Shown in pieces: positions 11,135-20,116 of a stretch of 64,000 nucleotides of DNA. The notes under the pieces were generated by a model. The model was not told where the DNA came from and searched no databases. It saw nothing but the letters and a program-made list of their open reading frames with translations. The translations under genes and the position numbers were made by a program. Each line of letters opens with the position of its first letter. Positions within the stretch are counted from its first letter, which is position 1. This stretch comes from an uncultured Gammaproteobacteria bacterium (GTDB lineage Bacteria; Pseudomonadota; Gammaproteobacteria; HK1), in NCBI GenBank assembly GCA_958295465.1, contig OY282353.1, forward strand, positions 2,223,001 to 2,287,000, in the 5' to 3' direction.

Positions 11135-11980
11135 ATGCCGCGGATCGAGCGAAGCGTGCTGCTTTCGAGGTTCCGGGAGATGGCCGACCGGGGCGAGCCG
11201 ATCGTCGGCGGCGGGGCCGGCACCGGGCTCTCGGCCAAGTGCGAGGAGGCCGGGGGGATCGACCTCATCGTCATCTACAACTCGGGGCGCTACCGCATGG
11301 CGGGCCGCGGTTCGCTCGCGGGCCTGATGGCCTACGGCAACGCGAACCGCATCGTGGTGGAGATGGCGGCCGAGGTGCTGCCGGTGGTGGCCCGCACCCC
11401 GGTGCTCGCGGGCGTGAACGGCACCGATCCCTTCTGCGTCTTCGACCGCTTCCTCGACGAGCTGAAGGCGCTGGGCTTCTCCGGCGTGCAGAACTTCCCC
11501 ACCGTCGGGTTGATCGACGGGACCTTCCGGGACAACCTCGAAGAGACCGGCATGTCCTACGGCCTGGAGGTGGACATGATCGCGCTCGCCCACGCGAAGG
11601 ACATGCTCACCACGCCCTACGTGTTCTCCGGGGACGACGCGGCGGCGATGGCGAAGGCCGGCGCCGACGTCGTCGTCTGCCACATGGGGCTCACCACCGG
11701 CGGCGCCATCGGGGCGGAGACCGCACTCACCCTGGAGGAATGTCCCGCCCTGGTCGATGCATGGGCGGAAGCGGCGCTGCGCGTCAACCGGGACGTGCTC
11801 GTCCTCGTGCACGGCGGGCCGGTGGCCCGGCCCGAGGACGCGGACTACGTGATGAAGCACACCCGCAACTGCCACGGCTTCTACGGGGCGTCCTCGATGG
11901 AGCGCCTGCCGGTCGAGACTGCGCTCACGGAGCAGACGCGACGGTTCAAGCGGATCGGGGGATCGGCGCAAGGGAGATAG
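11135..11980 (+). CDS. Phosphoenolpyruvate-hydrolase family TIM-barrel protein
   Basis: A 281-residue protein beginning [20 protein letters not shown] with a GGAGA ribosome site before the ATG. Its features ([74 protein letters not shown]) match the PEP_hydrolase family, a TIM-barrel group often beside Tm-1-like proteins. Family annotation suggests C-C or C-P bond hydrolysis of PEP-like substrates, but the cellular role is not settled. Here it heads a same-strand run into a flotillin and a molybdenum hydroxylase. Its 3' end is partly duplicated downstream. Confidence 0.85.
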   Translation: MPRIERSVLLSRFREMADRGEPIVGGGAGTGLSAKCEEAGGIDLIVIYNSGRYRMAGRGSLAGLMAYGNANRIVVEMAAEVLPVVARTPVLAGVNGTDPFCVFDRFLDELKALGFSGVQNFPTVGLIDGTFRDNLEETGMSYGLEVDMIALAHAKDMLTTPYVFSGDDAAAMAKAGADVVVCHMGLTTGGAIGAETALTLEECPALVDAWAEAALRVNRDVLVLVHGGPVARPEDADYVMKHTRNCHGFYGASSMERLPVETALTEQTRRFKRIGGSAQGR

Positions 11981-12110
11981 ACGCTCGTCCGGCCTGGTGG
12001 CCGAGGCCGTCGTCTCCCGACTTGCGCGGGGCGTTCTTGATGGAACGCCTGCCGGTGGAGGCGGAGACCGCGCCCACCGGGCGGACGCAGCGGTTCAGAC
12101 GGATCGGGGG
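11885..12110 (+). repeat. Partial tandem duplication of the PEP-hydrolase-family 3' end
   Basis: 11885-11966, inside the gene, and 12028-12110, after the stop, are imperfect direct repeats offset by 143 bases. The second copy would encode MERLPVEAETAPTGRTQRF, echoing [17 protein letters not shown] of the gene terminus. Divergence includes a 6-base indel. The copy has no gene of its own and lies in the leader before the flotillin. Confidence 0.8.
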
Positions 12111-12175
12111 GCGGATCGGAAGATCGCCGGAAGGGAGAGAAGAGAGGCAATTCGGAGACAAGGGAGATAACGACC

Positions 12176-15022
12176 ATGTCCGGCTCGGTGATTGGGGCCA
12201 TCGTCCTGTGGCTCATCGTCGCGGTCATCGTGATCGCGATCGTCGTGTACCTCGTGAACTGGCTCTACCGCCGCTCCACCAAGGAGGTCTCGTTCGTGCG
12301 CACGGGCCTGGGCGGGGAGAAGGTGGTGATCAACGGCGGCGCCTTCGTGCTGCCGATCATCCACGAGACCACCCCGGTCAACATGAACGTCGTGCAACTC
12401 GAAGTGGTCCGCGACAAGGAGAACGCGCTCATCACCAAGGACCGGATGCGCGTGGACATGGTGGCGGAGTTCTACGTGCGCGTCGCCCCGACCCGCGAGG
12501 CGGTCTCGAACGCGGCGGCGACGCTGGGCCGGCGCACGATGGAGCAGGTCCGGCTCCACGAGCTGCTCTCGGGCAAGTTCATCGGAGCGCTGCGCTCGGT
12601 CGGGGCCGAGATGACCCTCGAAGAGATGCACGAGCGGCGCGGCGACTACGTGGTCAAGGTGAAGGCCGACGCCTCCGAGGCGCTGGCGATGAACGGCCTG
12701 GAGCTCGAATCGGTGGCGATCACCGAGCTCGACCAGACCGACCTCGAATACTTCAACCCCTCCAACCGCTTCGACGCGGAGGGCCTGACCCGGCTCATCG
12801 AGGAGATCGAGACGCGGCGCAAGACGCGCAACGACATCGAGCAGGACGCGATGGTGCGGATCCGCGCCCGCAACCTGGAGGCTGAGAAGCAGACCCTGGA
12901 GATCGAGCGCGAGAGCGAGACCGCGCGGCTGGAGCAGGAGCGCGACATCGAGGTCCGGCGCGCGGCGCAACGCGCCGACCTCGCCCGCGAGCGCGCGCAA
13001 CGCGAGACCGAGGCCGAGCAGGCCGAGATCCTCGCCCGCGAGGAGACCGAGAAGGCGCGGATCGCCAACGAGGAGGCCCTCGACGCGGCCCGCATCGCGG
13101 CCGGGCAGACCACCCGGCAGCGCGACATCGACCGCACCCGCGCGATCGAGGCGGCGGAGATCGGCGCCCGCGAGGAGATCGAGAAGACGCGGATCGCGCA
13201 GGAGCGCGCGGTCGCCGAGACGCGGATCGCCTCGGAGGAGGAGACCCAGAGGCTGGAGATCGAGCGCAAGCGCGCAGTGGAGGAGGCGGAGATCGCGGCG
13301 CAGCGCGAGACCGAGCAGGCCCGCATCGCCCAGGAGCGGGCGCTGACCGAGCTGCGCATCGAGCAGGAGGAGGCCACCCGCCGCCGCGAGATCGAGCGCA
13401 CCCGCGCCCTGGAGGCGGCGGAGATCGGCGCCGCGGAGGCCACCGAGCGGGCGCGCATCGCGCAGGAGAAGACGGTCAGCGCGGAGCGGATCGCCTCGGA
13501 GCGCGAGACCCGCAGCCTGGAGATCGAGCGCGGCAAGTCGCTGGAGGAGGCGGAGATCGCGGCACGCGAGGCGGTCGAGGCGGCGCGGATTGCACAGGAG
13601 AAGAAGATCGCGGTCGAGCGGATCGCCTCGGAGCGCGAGACGCGCGGGGTCGAGATCGAGCGCCACCGTACGCTGGAGCAGGCCGGCATCGAGGCGGAGC
13701 GGGCGATCGAAGCGGCGGGGATCGCGCGGGAGAAGGCGATCTCGGCCGAGCGGGTGGCGAGCGAGGAAGCCACGCGCGCGCTGGAGATTGCACGGGACCG
13801 TGCGATCGAGGAGGCGGAGATCGCGCGGGAGAAGGCGGTGGCGGCGGAGCGGGTGGCGAGCGAGGAGGCCACGCGGGCGTTGGAGATCGCCCGGGACCGT
13901 GCCCTTGAGGAGGCGGAGATCGCGGCGCGCGAGGCGGTCGAGGCCGCGCGCATTGTTCAGGAGTTCGCGGTGGACGAGCAGCGGATCGCGACCGCGAGGG
14001 ATCGCGAGGTGCTGGAGGTCGCGCAACGCCGGACGGTCGAGATCGCGGAGCAGGATCGCGACATCGCGGTGGCGGCGAAGCGGGTCGAACGCGCCGCGGC
14101 CGAGCAACGCCTCCGCCAGGCCGACATCGAGGCCGAGCGCGAGGTCGAGACGACGGCGGTCTCGCGCGACAAGACGCTCGACGAGGCACGGCTGGAGCAC
14201 CGACGCGCGCTCGAGCAGCTCGAGGTCGGCAGGCGCCAGGCGCTGGAGGAAGCCGGGATCGCCGCGGACGAGGAGATCGAGCGCGCCCGGATCGCGTCCG
14301 ACCGCGGGCTCGACGAGGCACGCGTGAACCGGGACAGGGATCTGCGCCGCCTGGAGATCGAGCGCGATCGGGCGATCGAGCTGACCGAGGTCGACAAGGC
14401 GATCGCCTTGTTGGAAAAGTCGAAGGAGCGCTCCGAAGCCAGGATCGAATCCGAGACCGTGCGGGCGAAGGCGGTGCGCGCGGAGGAGCAGGTCGAGACC
14501 GCGCGCGACGCCGAGATCGCCAACCGTCGGCGCGAGGTCGAGCTGTTGCTCGCGCAGAAGGACGCCGAGGAGCAACGCATCGTGGTCGAGGTCGATCGCA
14601 TCCGGGCCGCGGTGGAGGCGGAGGCGCAACGCCTCCTCAACGAGGCGGAAAACGTCCTGACCGACGAGGCGCGCCTCTCGGTCTTCCGGCGCAACCTGCT
14701 CGACAAGGTCGAGGGGATCGTGCGCGAGAGCGCTCGCCCCATGGAGAAGATCGACGGGATCAACATCCTCCATGTGGACGGCCTCGGAGGCGCGGGAGGC
14801 GGCAGCCGCAACATGACCGACGAGGTCATCGACTCGGCGCTCCGCTACCGCGTGCAGGCCCCGCTCATCGACTCCCTGCTCGGTGACATCGGGATGGAGG
14901 GCGGCAGCCTCGCGAGGATGGGCGGGCTGATCCGCGAGGCGCGCGATCTCGACGGCATCCGCCGTTCCGTCCAGTCCCAGGAGCAGGACGGGGGAGGGGA
15001 CGGGAAGAAGTCCAAGGACTGA
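12176..15022 (+). CDS. Giant flotillin/SPFH membrane protein with hendecad repeats
   Basis: A 948-residue protein. Residues 5-29 form one membrane segment; residues about 30-215 are an SPFH/flotillin domain (for example GGEKVVINGGAFVLPIIHET and LHELLSGKFIGALRSVGAEM). Residues about 280-620 consist of 11-residue units rich in Glu, Ala, Ile and Arg arranged as 44-residue repeats, with one 33-residue unit, and coiled-coil sequence continues to about 790. The tail (about 800-948) resembles the flotillin C-terminus and ends Gly/Lys-rich. Ordinary flotillins are about 400-700 residues. Flotillins scaffold membrane microdomains. An AAGGGAGATAACGACC leader precedes the ATG. It is followed after 4 bases by an SRPBCC gene, so an operon is likely. 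The long opposite-strand frame is a shadow of the repeats. Confidence 0.9.
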   Translation: MSGSVIGAIVLWLIVAVIVIAIVVYLVNWLYRRSTKEVSFVRTGLGGEKVVINGGAFVLPIIHETTPVNMNVVQLEVVRDKENALITKDRMRVDMVAEFYVRVAPTREAVSNAAATLGRRTMEQVRLHELLSGKFIGALRSVGAEMTLEEMHERRGDYVVKVKADASEALAMNGLELESVAITELDQTDLEYFNPSNRFDAEGLTRLIEEIETRRKTRNDIEQDAMVRIRARNLEAEKQTLEIERESETARLEQERDIEVRRAAQRADLARERAQRETEAEQAEILAREETEKARIANEEALDAARIAAGQTTRQRDIDRTRAIEAAEIGAREEIEKTRIAQERAVAETRIASEEETQRLEIERKRAVEEAEIAAQRETEQARIAQERALTELRIEQEEATRRREIERTRALEAAEIGAAEATERARIAQEKTVSAERIASERETRSLEIERGKSLEEAEIAAREAVEAARIAQEKKIAVERIASERETRGVEIERHRTLEQAGIEAERAIEAAGIAREKAISAERVASEEATRALEIARDRAIEEAEIAREKAVAAERVASEEATRALEIARDRALEEAEIAAREAVEAARIVQEFAVDEQRIATARDREVLEVAQRRTVEIAEQDRDIAVAAKRVERAAAEQRLRQADIEAEREVETTAVSRDKTLDEARLEHRRALEQLEVGRRQALEEAGIAADEEIERARIASDRGLDEARVNRDRDLRRLEIERDRAIELTEVDKAIALLEKSKERSEARIESETVRAKAVRAEEQVETARDAEIANRRREVELLLAQKDAEEQRIVVEVDRIRAAVEAEAQRLLNEAENVLTDEARLSVFRRNLLDKVEGIVRESARPMEKIDGINILHVDGLGGAGGGSRNMTDEVIDSALRYRVQAPLIDSLLGDIGMEGGSLARMGGLIREARDLDGIRRSVQSQEQDGGGDGKKSKD
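13013..14035 (+). repeat. 132-bp repeats (44 residues, four hendecads) in the flotillin
   Basis: Repeat units begin at residues 280, 324, 368, 412, 456, 500 and 577 (44 residues each), with one 33-residue unit at 544. Each 44-mer is four 11-residue blocks with an Ile or Val at block position 6, for example LEAAEIGAAEA, TERARIAQEKT, VSAERIASERE, TRSLEIERGKS. The 33-mer has lost exactly one block. The phase is kept across eight units, showing duplication by hendecad multiples. Confidence 0.9.
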
Positions 15023-15026
15023 ATCG

Positions 15027-15464
15027 ATGGCCCGGATCTACGTATCGAGCATCATCGGCGCCCCGGTGGGGGCGGTATGGGACCGCGTGCGCGACTTCAA
15101 CGGGCTCCCCGGATGGCATCCGCTCATCGGCGAGAGCCGGATCGAGAACGGCGAGCCGCCGGATCGTGTCGGCTGCATCCGCGTCCTCACCCTCCGGGAC
15201 GGCTCCACGGTGCGCGAGCAGCTTCTCGGCCTCTCCGACTTCGACCTGTTCTGCACCTACTCGATCCTGGAGTCCTCGATGGGGGTCGAGAACTACGTGG
15301 CCACCCTGCGCCTTACCCCGGTGACCGACGGCGACCGGACCTTCGCGGAATGGTCGGCGGAGTTCGACTGCGATCCCGCACGCGAGGCCGAGCTGGTCGA
15401 GGGGATCGGCACCAACGTGTTCCAGGGCGGCTTCGACGCTCTCGAGCAGCACACCGGCAGGTGA
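15027..15464 (+). CDS. SRPBCC (START/polyketide-cyclase-like) protein 1
   Basis: A 145-residue soluble protein starting MARIYVSSIIGAPVGAVWDR. The pattern of an N-terminal strand, VWDRVRDFNGLPGWHPLIGES and later DGDRTFAEWSAEFDCDP fits the SRPBCC helix-grip fold, which binds hydrophobic ligands. It is 4 bases after the flotillin stop, so translation is probably coupled. A paralogue lies 73 bases downstream. CoxG, an SRPBCC protein of carbon monoxide dehydrogenase clusters, suggests a possible link to the nearby hydroxylase, but this protein lacks a CoxG-like membrane tail. Confidence 0.82.
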   Translation: MARIYVSSIIGAPVGAVWDRVRDFNGLPGWHPLIGESRIENGEPPDRVGCIRVLTLRDGSTVREQLLGLSDFDLFCTYSILESSMGVENYVATLRLTPVTDGDRTFAEWSAEFDCDPAREAELVEGIGTNVFQGGFDALEQHTGR

Positions 15465-15537
15465 CCGGGCGACGTCAGGTTTGCCGACGTTTTTCGAGAA
15501 GTGTTTCGGAGGTTGAAGACGAGGGGACCGTCCGCGG

Positions 15538-15975
15538 ATGGTGAAGGTGGAAAGAAGCACCGTGATCGACGCGCCCATCGACCGGGTGTGGCAGGTGCTG
15601 CGCGATTTCAACGGACACGACCGCTGGCATCCCGCGGTCAGGGAGAGCCGCATCGAGGAGCGCCGGCCGGGCGACGCGATCGGTGCCGTGCGCCGGTTCC
15701 GGCTCACCGATGGCGCGGTGCTCCGAGAGCGCCTGCTGACGCTTTCCGACGCCGAGAAGACGTTCTCCTACTGCCTCCTGGACACGCCGATTCCCCTGCT
15801 CAACTACGTCGCCCACGTCGCCCTGCACCGGGTGACCGATGGTGACCGCACGTTCTGGCGCTGGACCTCGGAGTTCGACACCCCGCGCGGCCAGGAGCGC
15901 AAGCTCCGCACCCTCGTCGGCGAGGACATCTACATGCGCGGATTCGCCGCGATCCGCAAGCATCTCGCGGCGTGA
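15538..15975 (+). CDS. SRPBCC protein 2, tandem paralogue
   Basis: Also exactly 145 residues and clearly homologous to its neighbour: both share VWxxxRDFNGxxxWHP, an RIExxxP segment, LTLSD/LGLSD and TDGDRTFxxWxxEFD. Starts MVKVERSTVIDAPIDRVWQV. The pair arose by gene duplication and has diverged well, so they may form a heterodimer or bind different ligands. No membrane segment is visible. It completes the flotillin transcription unit; the gap to the next gene is 139 bases. Confidence 0.82.
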   Translation: MVKVERSTVIDAPIDRVWQVLRDFNGHDRWHPAVRESRIEERRPGDAIGAVRRFRLTDGAVLRERLLTLSDAEKTFSYCLLDTPIPLLNYVAHVALHRVTDGDRTFWRWTSEFDTPRGQERKLRTLVGEDIYMRGFAAIRKHLAA

Positions 15976-16114
15976 CCGGCCCTTCGAAGCTGCCGATCTG
16001 CGGACGGTGCACGGCTTGCCGCGGTCCGACACGAGAGGACCGTTCTTGTGATAAAACACGGATGTACCGTCGTGCGGCCGGACTTCATGTGACTGCACGA
16101 CCGGAGGGAGCCCG

Positions 16115-16933
16115 GTGACGGTTGGATTGCAGACTTTCGAGACGTTGCGCGATGCCTCGGCCGTGGTCGGGCGCGACCCTTCGGCGCGCTTCCTCGGCGG
16201 CGGCACCCTGCTCGTACGTGCGCTCAACGAAGAGGCTGCGGATTTCTCGACCCTGTTGCGATGCACCGATCGCGTGCTGGTCGAGATCCGTGCATCGGGG
16301 TCGCGGGTGCGCATCGGTGCCGGGGTCACGATGGCGCGGATCCTCGCAAGCCGCGAGCTCGCCTTTCTCCACCCCGCCGCCCGCGCCGTCGGCGGCCCCG
16401 CGGTGCGCGCGCAGGCGACGGTCGGAGGGAATCTGTTCGCACCGCCGCCCTACGGGGACCTGGCCGCCGCGCTGCTCGCACTCGACGCCCGGGTCTCGGT
16501 GCAGAGCGGATACAGCCCGCGCGACATGCCACTGGACGAGTTCCTGCGTACCCGCGACACCATGGTGCGTTCGATCGTCTCCGGGGTCGAGGTCGCACGG
16601 CCGCGCGGCGAGCGCTCGTTCCGCTTCCTCAAGGTATCGAAGGTGCGGCCGAAGGGGGTGTCGCTGCTCACCATCGCGGCCAGGCTGGAGGACTCGGCCG
16701 GGCGGCTCTCCGGGGTGAGGGTCGCGTACGCGAACATGGGGCCGGCCCCGGTGCGCGCCGCGGCGGTCGAGCGCGCGCTGGAGGGCCGGCGGCTGGAGCC
16801 CCTGGTGGTCGAGGCCGCGGCCGCGGCCGCGGCGAACGGCTGCTCGCCCCCGACCGACGCCATCGCGTCCGCGTGGTATCGGCGTGAGGTCCTCCCCGTG
16901 CACCTCTCGCGACTTCTCCTCGGCGTGGCGTGA
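16115..16933 (+). CDS. Molybdenum hydroxylase FAD subunit (CoxM-like)
   Basis: The medium subunit of a xanthine-dehydrogenase-family enzyme, holding FAD and passing electrons from the iron-sulfur subunit. The 272-residue product has FLGGGTLLVR (FAD pyrophosphate loop) near residue 28 and AQATVGGNLFAPPPYGDLAA, the second FAD-binding signature, followed by the C-terminal CO-dehydrogenase-flavoprotein fold. A GTG start fits the GGAGGGAGCCC ribosome site. The stop overlaps the region where the next gene starts. It is slightly short, but the family ranges about 260-290. Confidence 0.9.
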   Translation: MTVGLQTFETLRDASAVVGRDPSARFLGGGTLLVRALNEEAADFSTLLRCTDRVLVEIRASGSRVRIGAGVTMARILASRELAFLHPAARAVGGPAVRAQATVGGNLFAPPPYGDLAAALLALDARVSVQSGYSPRDMPLDEFLRTRDTMVRSIVSGVEVARPRGERSFRFLKVSKVRPKGVSLLTIAARLEDSAGRLSGVRVAYANMGPAPVRAAAVERALEGRRLEPLVVEAAAAAAANGCSPPTDAIASAWYRREVLPVHLSRLLLGVA

Positions 16934-16944
16934 AGGGGAGGGCG

Positions 16945-17457
16945 ATGTCCCACGTCACGCTCGACTTCCGGCTGAACGGGACCGGCCGCACCGAGCTGAT
17001 CGCCGGCGGTGAAACGCTGCTGTCGCTGCTTCGCCACCGGCTCGACACCACCTCGATCAAGCAGGGATGCCGGCAGGGCACCTGCGGGAGCTGCACCGTC
17101 ATCGTGGACGGCGAGCCCCGCCTCGCCTGCATCACGCTGGCCGCCACCTGCGACGGCTGCACGATCGAGACCGCGGAGTCGCTGCCCGGCCCCGGTGGCC
17201 TCCATCCCCTGCAACAGGCGTTCATGGACCACTTCGCGGCCCAGTGCGGCTTTTGCACCACGGGCATGCTCATGGCCGCCAAGGCGCTGCTGGCCGCCAA
17301 CCCGAGCCCAACGCGCGAGGACGTCGTCGATGCGATCAGCGGCAACATCTGCCGCTGCACCGGCTACCAGCCGATCATCGAAGCCGTCCTTGCCGCGGCG
17401 GGCGCGGGACCGTCGGGCGCCGGGCAGCCGGGCGGCAGCCGGCCCGGCGTCGTGTAG
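16945..17457 (+). CDS. Molybdenum hydroxylase [2Fe-2S] subunit (CoxS-like)
   Basis: The small electron-transfer subunit. The plant-ferredoxin cluster motif CRQGTCGSCTV and a further Cys in LACITLAATCDGC give the first [2Fe-2S] site; QCGFCTTGM and NICRCTGYQPII give the second, in the usual order. The ATG at 16945 is preceded by AAGGGGAGG, better placed than the GTG at 16930. About 170 residues, with a short Gly/Pro-rich tail beyond the normal end. It follows the flavin subunit directly and precedes the molybdopterin genes. Confidence 0.93.
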   Translation: MSHVTLDFRLNGTGRTELIAGGETLLSLLRHRLDTTSIKQGCRQGTCGSCTVIVDGEPRLACITLAATCDGCTIETAESLPGPGGLHPLQQAFMDHFAAQCGFCTTGMLMAAKALLAANPSPTREDVVDAISGNICRCTGYQPIIEAVLAAAGAGPSGAGQPGGSRPGVV

Positions 17458-17501
17458 CACGGGCCGCGATACGCACGATGCCGAAAGGAGGAGCCGGCGC
17501 C

Positions 17502-19082
17502 ATGGAATTCCGCAAGGACCTGTTCGCGAACGAGCGCGACGACGATCTGAACGAGGTCGGCCGGCCGACGCAGCGCCAGGACGCGCAGGGGCACGTCACC
17601 GGAAGGAGCCGCTTCTTCGACGACTACGCCTTGCCGGGGATGCTGCACATGAAGTTCGCGCGCAGCCCCCACCACCACGCGCGGGTCCGTTCTCTCGACA
17701 CCCGCGAGGCCGCGCAGATGCCGGGGGTGGTGCGCATCCTCACCTCCGAGGACGTGCCGAAGAAGGTCCATACCCTGCTCATCCTGCTCGACCTCGGTCC
17801 CGACGACGAGCCGCCGCTGGCGTTCGACAAGGTCCGCTATCGCGGCGAGCCGGTCGCGGCGGTGATCGCGGAGAGCGAATCGGCCGCCGCCGCCGCCGCC
17901 GCGAAGGTCCGGGTCGACTACGAGCCCCTGCCCGCGGTGTTCGACGTCGAGGAGGCGCTGGCGCCGGGCGCCCCGCTGGTCAACGAGTACCACGGCCGGA
18001 ACTGGTACGACTACAACGGCTACGACTTCCGGAAGATCCGCTTCGGCGACGTCGAGCGCGGCTTCCGCGAGGCCGACCACGTCGTCGAGGAGCGCTACCA
18101 GATGTCGCCGATCGAGCACGCGCCGACCGAGACCGGCGGGTGCATCGCGGCCCCCGACACCGCCGGCCGTTACGTCTGCTACACGAACACCCAGGCGCTC
18201 TTCTTCAGCCTGGAGACCGCGGCCCGGATCCTGGACCTGCCCTCGAACCGGCTCCACTTCGTGGGCGGCACCGTGGGCGGAGGCTTCGGCGGCAAGGTGG
18301 ACAGCGTCCACGAGCCGCTGGCGCTGCTCGGCGCGATGCTCACCCAGCGCCCGGTGCGCAGCGCCTACAGCCGCGCCGAGGAGATGCAGGTGTCGAGCCC
18401 GCGCGGCGCCGAGCGGTTCTACGTCAAGGACGGAGTGATGGACGACGGCCGGATCGTCGCCCGCTACGCGCGCATCTATTTCGACGCGGGCGCCTACTCC
18501 CGGCTGTCCCCCTACGGGGCGGTCAAGGCCGCTGCCCACATGCCCGGCCCCTACTACATCCCGAACGTGTGGGTCGATGCGCGCTGCGTCTACACCAACC
18601 GCACCCCGTCGAGCGCGATGCGAGGGTTCGGGGTCACCGGGGCGGACTTCGCGCTCGAGGTGCAGATGGACAAGCTCGCGCGCCTGGTCGGCATGGACCC
18701 CATGGAGTTCCGGATCTTCAACGCATACCGGGACGGGGACATGAAGGCGCACCGGCGGGTGACGAAGAACGCGGCGCTCATCGAATGCGTCCAGGCTGCG
18801 GCCCGGATCGCCGACTGGCCGCTCTCGGAGCGTTTCCAGGCGATGTCCTCGACGCGCGACGGAGGCGGCGAGCGTGGCGTGATTCCGCCGGCGCCGGCGC
18901 CGGGGCCGGGGCCGGGGAAAGGAGCGTCCGGGCGGAGGGTGCCGCCCGCCGGCGCCGAAGCAGCGGCGACCACGGCTCGACCTCCGGCACCGGCCGATGC
19001 GCCAACCGTGGCGTCGCCGGCCCGCAGTCCCCTGGCGGGGCGAGGTCGGATGTCGAGCCTGCTGGGAACGAGGAGGCGTTGA
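17502..19082 (+). CDS. Molybdopterin subunit, N-terminal part (split CoxL/XdhB type)
   Basis: A 526-residue protein that matches only the N-terminal two thirds of a normal molybdopterin subunit (usually about 760-800 residues). It has the entry domain (HVTGRSRFFDDYALPGMLHM), GGTVGGGFGGK (molybdopterin contact) and SSAMRGFGVTGADFALE, and stops after MKAHRRVTKNAALIECVQAA. A Pro/Ala/Gly-rich tail of about 75 residues follows, encoded partly by GCCGGG repeats at 18890-18920. A strong AAAGGAGGAG ribosome site precedes ATG 17502. The rest of the domain, including the catalytic Glu motif, lies in the next gene. AYRCSFR, the form I CO dehydrogenase loop, is absent. Confidence 0.9.
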   Translation: MEFRKDLFANERDDDLNEVGRPTQRQDAQGHVTGRSRFFDDYALPGMLHMKFARSPHHHARVRSLDTREAAQMPGVVRILTSEDVPKKVHTLLILLDLGPDDEPPLAFDKVRYRGEPVAAVIAESESAAAAAAAKVRVDYEPLPAVFDVEEALAPGAPLVNEYHGRNWYDYNGYDFRKIRFGDVERGFREADHVVEERYQMSPIEHAPTETGGCIAAPDTAGRYVCYTNTQALFFSLETAARILDLPSNRLHFVGGTVGGGFGGKVDSVHEPLALLGAMLTQRPVRSAYSRAEEMQVSSPRGAERFYVKDGVMDDGRIVARYARIYFDAGAYSRLSPYGAVKAAAHMPGPYYIPNVWVDARCVYTNRTPSSAMRGFGVTGADFALEVQMDKLARLVGMDPMEFRIFNAYRDGDMKAHRRVTKNAALIECVQAAARIADWPLSERFQAMSSTRDGGGERGVIPPAPAPGPGPGKGASGRRVPPAGAEAAATTARPPAPADAPTVASPARSPLAGRGRMSSLLGTRRR

Positions 19083-19086
19083 AGCG

Positions 19087-20094
19087 ATGGCCAGGCGACG
19101 CGGACGCGGGATCGCATCGGTGAACTATCCGATCGGCATGAACCTCGGCGGGGACCCGAGCCAGGCGCTGGTGCACTCCAATCCCGGCGGCAAATTCACC
19201 GTGGCCCTGTCCTCGATCGATCTGGGCCAGGGCATGAAGAGCGTGGTGCGCCAGATCTGCGCGGAAGCGCTCGGGGTCCCGGTCGAGGACGTCTTCGTCG
19301 ATACCGCGGACTCCGACACCGGTCCGCACTGCATGGGCAGCTTCGCCTCGCGGGGGACGCACCGGGTCGGCAACGCGGTCATCGCGGCGGCCGAGGAGGC
19401 GCGCGGGGTCCTCCTGGAGGCGGCGGCGGAGAAGCTGGAGGTCGATGCCGCGGATCTGGTCACCGACGGCCGCGGCAACATCCACGTGCGCGGAGCCCCT
19501 TCGCGCCTCATCACGGTGGCCGACGCCTCCGCGGCGGCGCAGTTCGAGCAGGGCCGCACCGTGTCGGGGCGCGGGATCTTCCTCGTACCGATGTCGACTC
19601 CGGACCCGGAGACCGGCGCGATGGACCCGGTGACCTGCTACGCACACGCCTGCACCGTGGCCGAGGTGGAGGTGGACGACGAGACCGGAGAGGTCGAGGT
19701 CATCTCGATCGAGGCCGCCTACGAGGTCGGGCGCGCGATGAACCCCAGGCTCGTGGAGCAGCAGCTCGTCGGCGGCGGCTGGATGGGGATGAGCCACGCG
19801 CTGTGGGAGACCACCGAGCCCTACTACCCCGATCGCTCCCACGGCCCGACCGACTTCAACCAGTACCTGATGCCCGGTCCCGGCGACATCTGCGAGCAGC
19901 GCTTCACGATCCTGGAGCGCCCCGCCCCGGACGGACCCTACGGCGGCAAGGGGGTCGGGGAGATGTGCTCGACCCCACCGATCCCCGCCATCGCCAACGC
20001 GATCTTCGACGCGGTCGGGGTGCGCATCGACGAGATGCCGTTCACCCCGGAGAAGATCCTGCGCGCGCTGAAGGAGCAGGGCGGGGCACGGTGA
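19087..20094 (+). CDS. Molybdopterin subunit, C-terminal part (split CoxL/XdhB type)
   Basis: A 335-residue protein that continues where the previous gene's homology stops: RRGRGIASVNYPIGMNLGGD, LSSIDLGQGMKSVVRQICAE (molybdopterin contact) and YGGKGVGEMCSTPPIPAIAN, whose GVGE carries the expected catalytic glutamate. It is in another frame from the upstream half, separated by 4 bases, and has its own AGGAGG ribosome site 10 bases before ATG 19087. That argues for a true two-gene subunit rather than a frameshift. Nicotinate dehydrogenase of Eubacterium barkeri is a known enzyme with a similarly divided subunit. Substrate unknown. Confidence 0.9.
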   Translation: MARRRGRGIASVNYPIGMNLGGDPSQALVHSNPGGKFTVALSSIDLGQGMKSVVRQICAEALGVPVEDVFVDTADSDTGPHCMGSFASRGTHRVGNAVIAAAEEARGVLLEAAAEKLEVDAADLVTDGRGNIHVRGAPSRLITVADASAAAQFEQGRTVSGRGIFLVPMSTPDPETGAMDPVTCYAHACTVAEVEVDDETGEVEVISIEAAYEVGRAMNPRLVEQQLVGGGWMGMSHALWETTEPYYPDRSHGPTDFNQYLMPGPGDICEQRFTILERPAPDGPYGGKGVGEMCSTPPIPAIANAIFDAVGVRIDEMPFTPEKILRALKEQGGAR

Positions 20095-20116
20095 GGCTTC
20101 GCACGGTGCAAGTGCA

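Noticed and set aside
12095..14773. Long minus-strand ORF of 892 codons
   Set aside because: It mirrors the hendecad repeats of the flotillin; the composition is Leu/Arg/Asp-rich low complexity with no family features.
19070..19090. Sequencing frameshift splitting one molybdopterin gene
   Set aside because: The downstream part has its own AGGAGG site and ATG, and the upstream part has a long low-complexity tail, so one base change would not restore a normal protein. Read-level checking is still advisable.
17009..19123. Long plus-strand frame overlapping the Fe-S and molybdopterin genes
   Set aside because: An alternate-frame shadow; the two real genes have cofactor motifs and ribosome sites.
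16115..20094. Aerobic carbon monoxide dehydrogenase
   Set aside because: The form I AYRCSFR loop is absent; RGFG is present instead, so CO oxidation is not supported.
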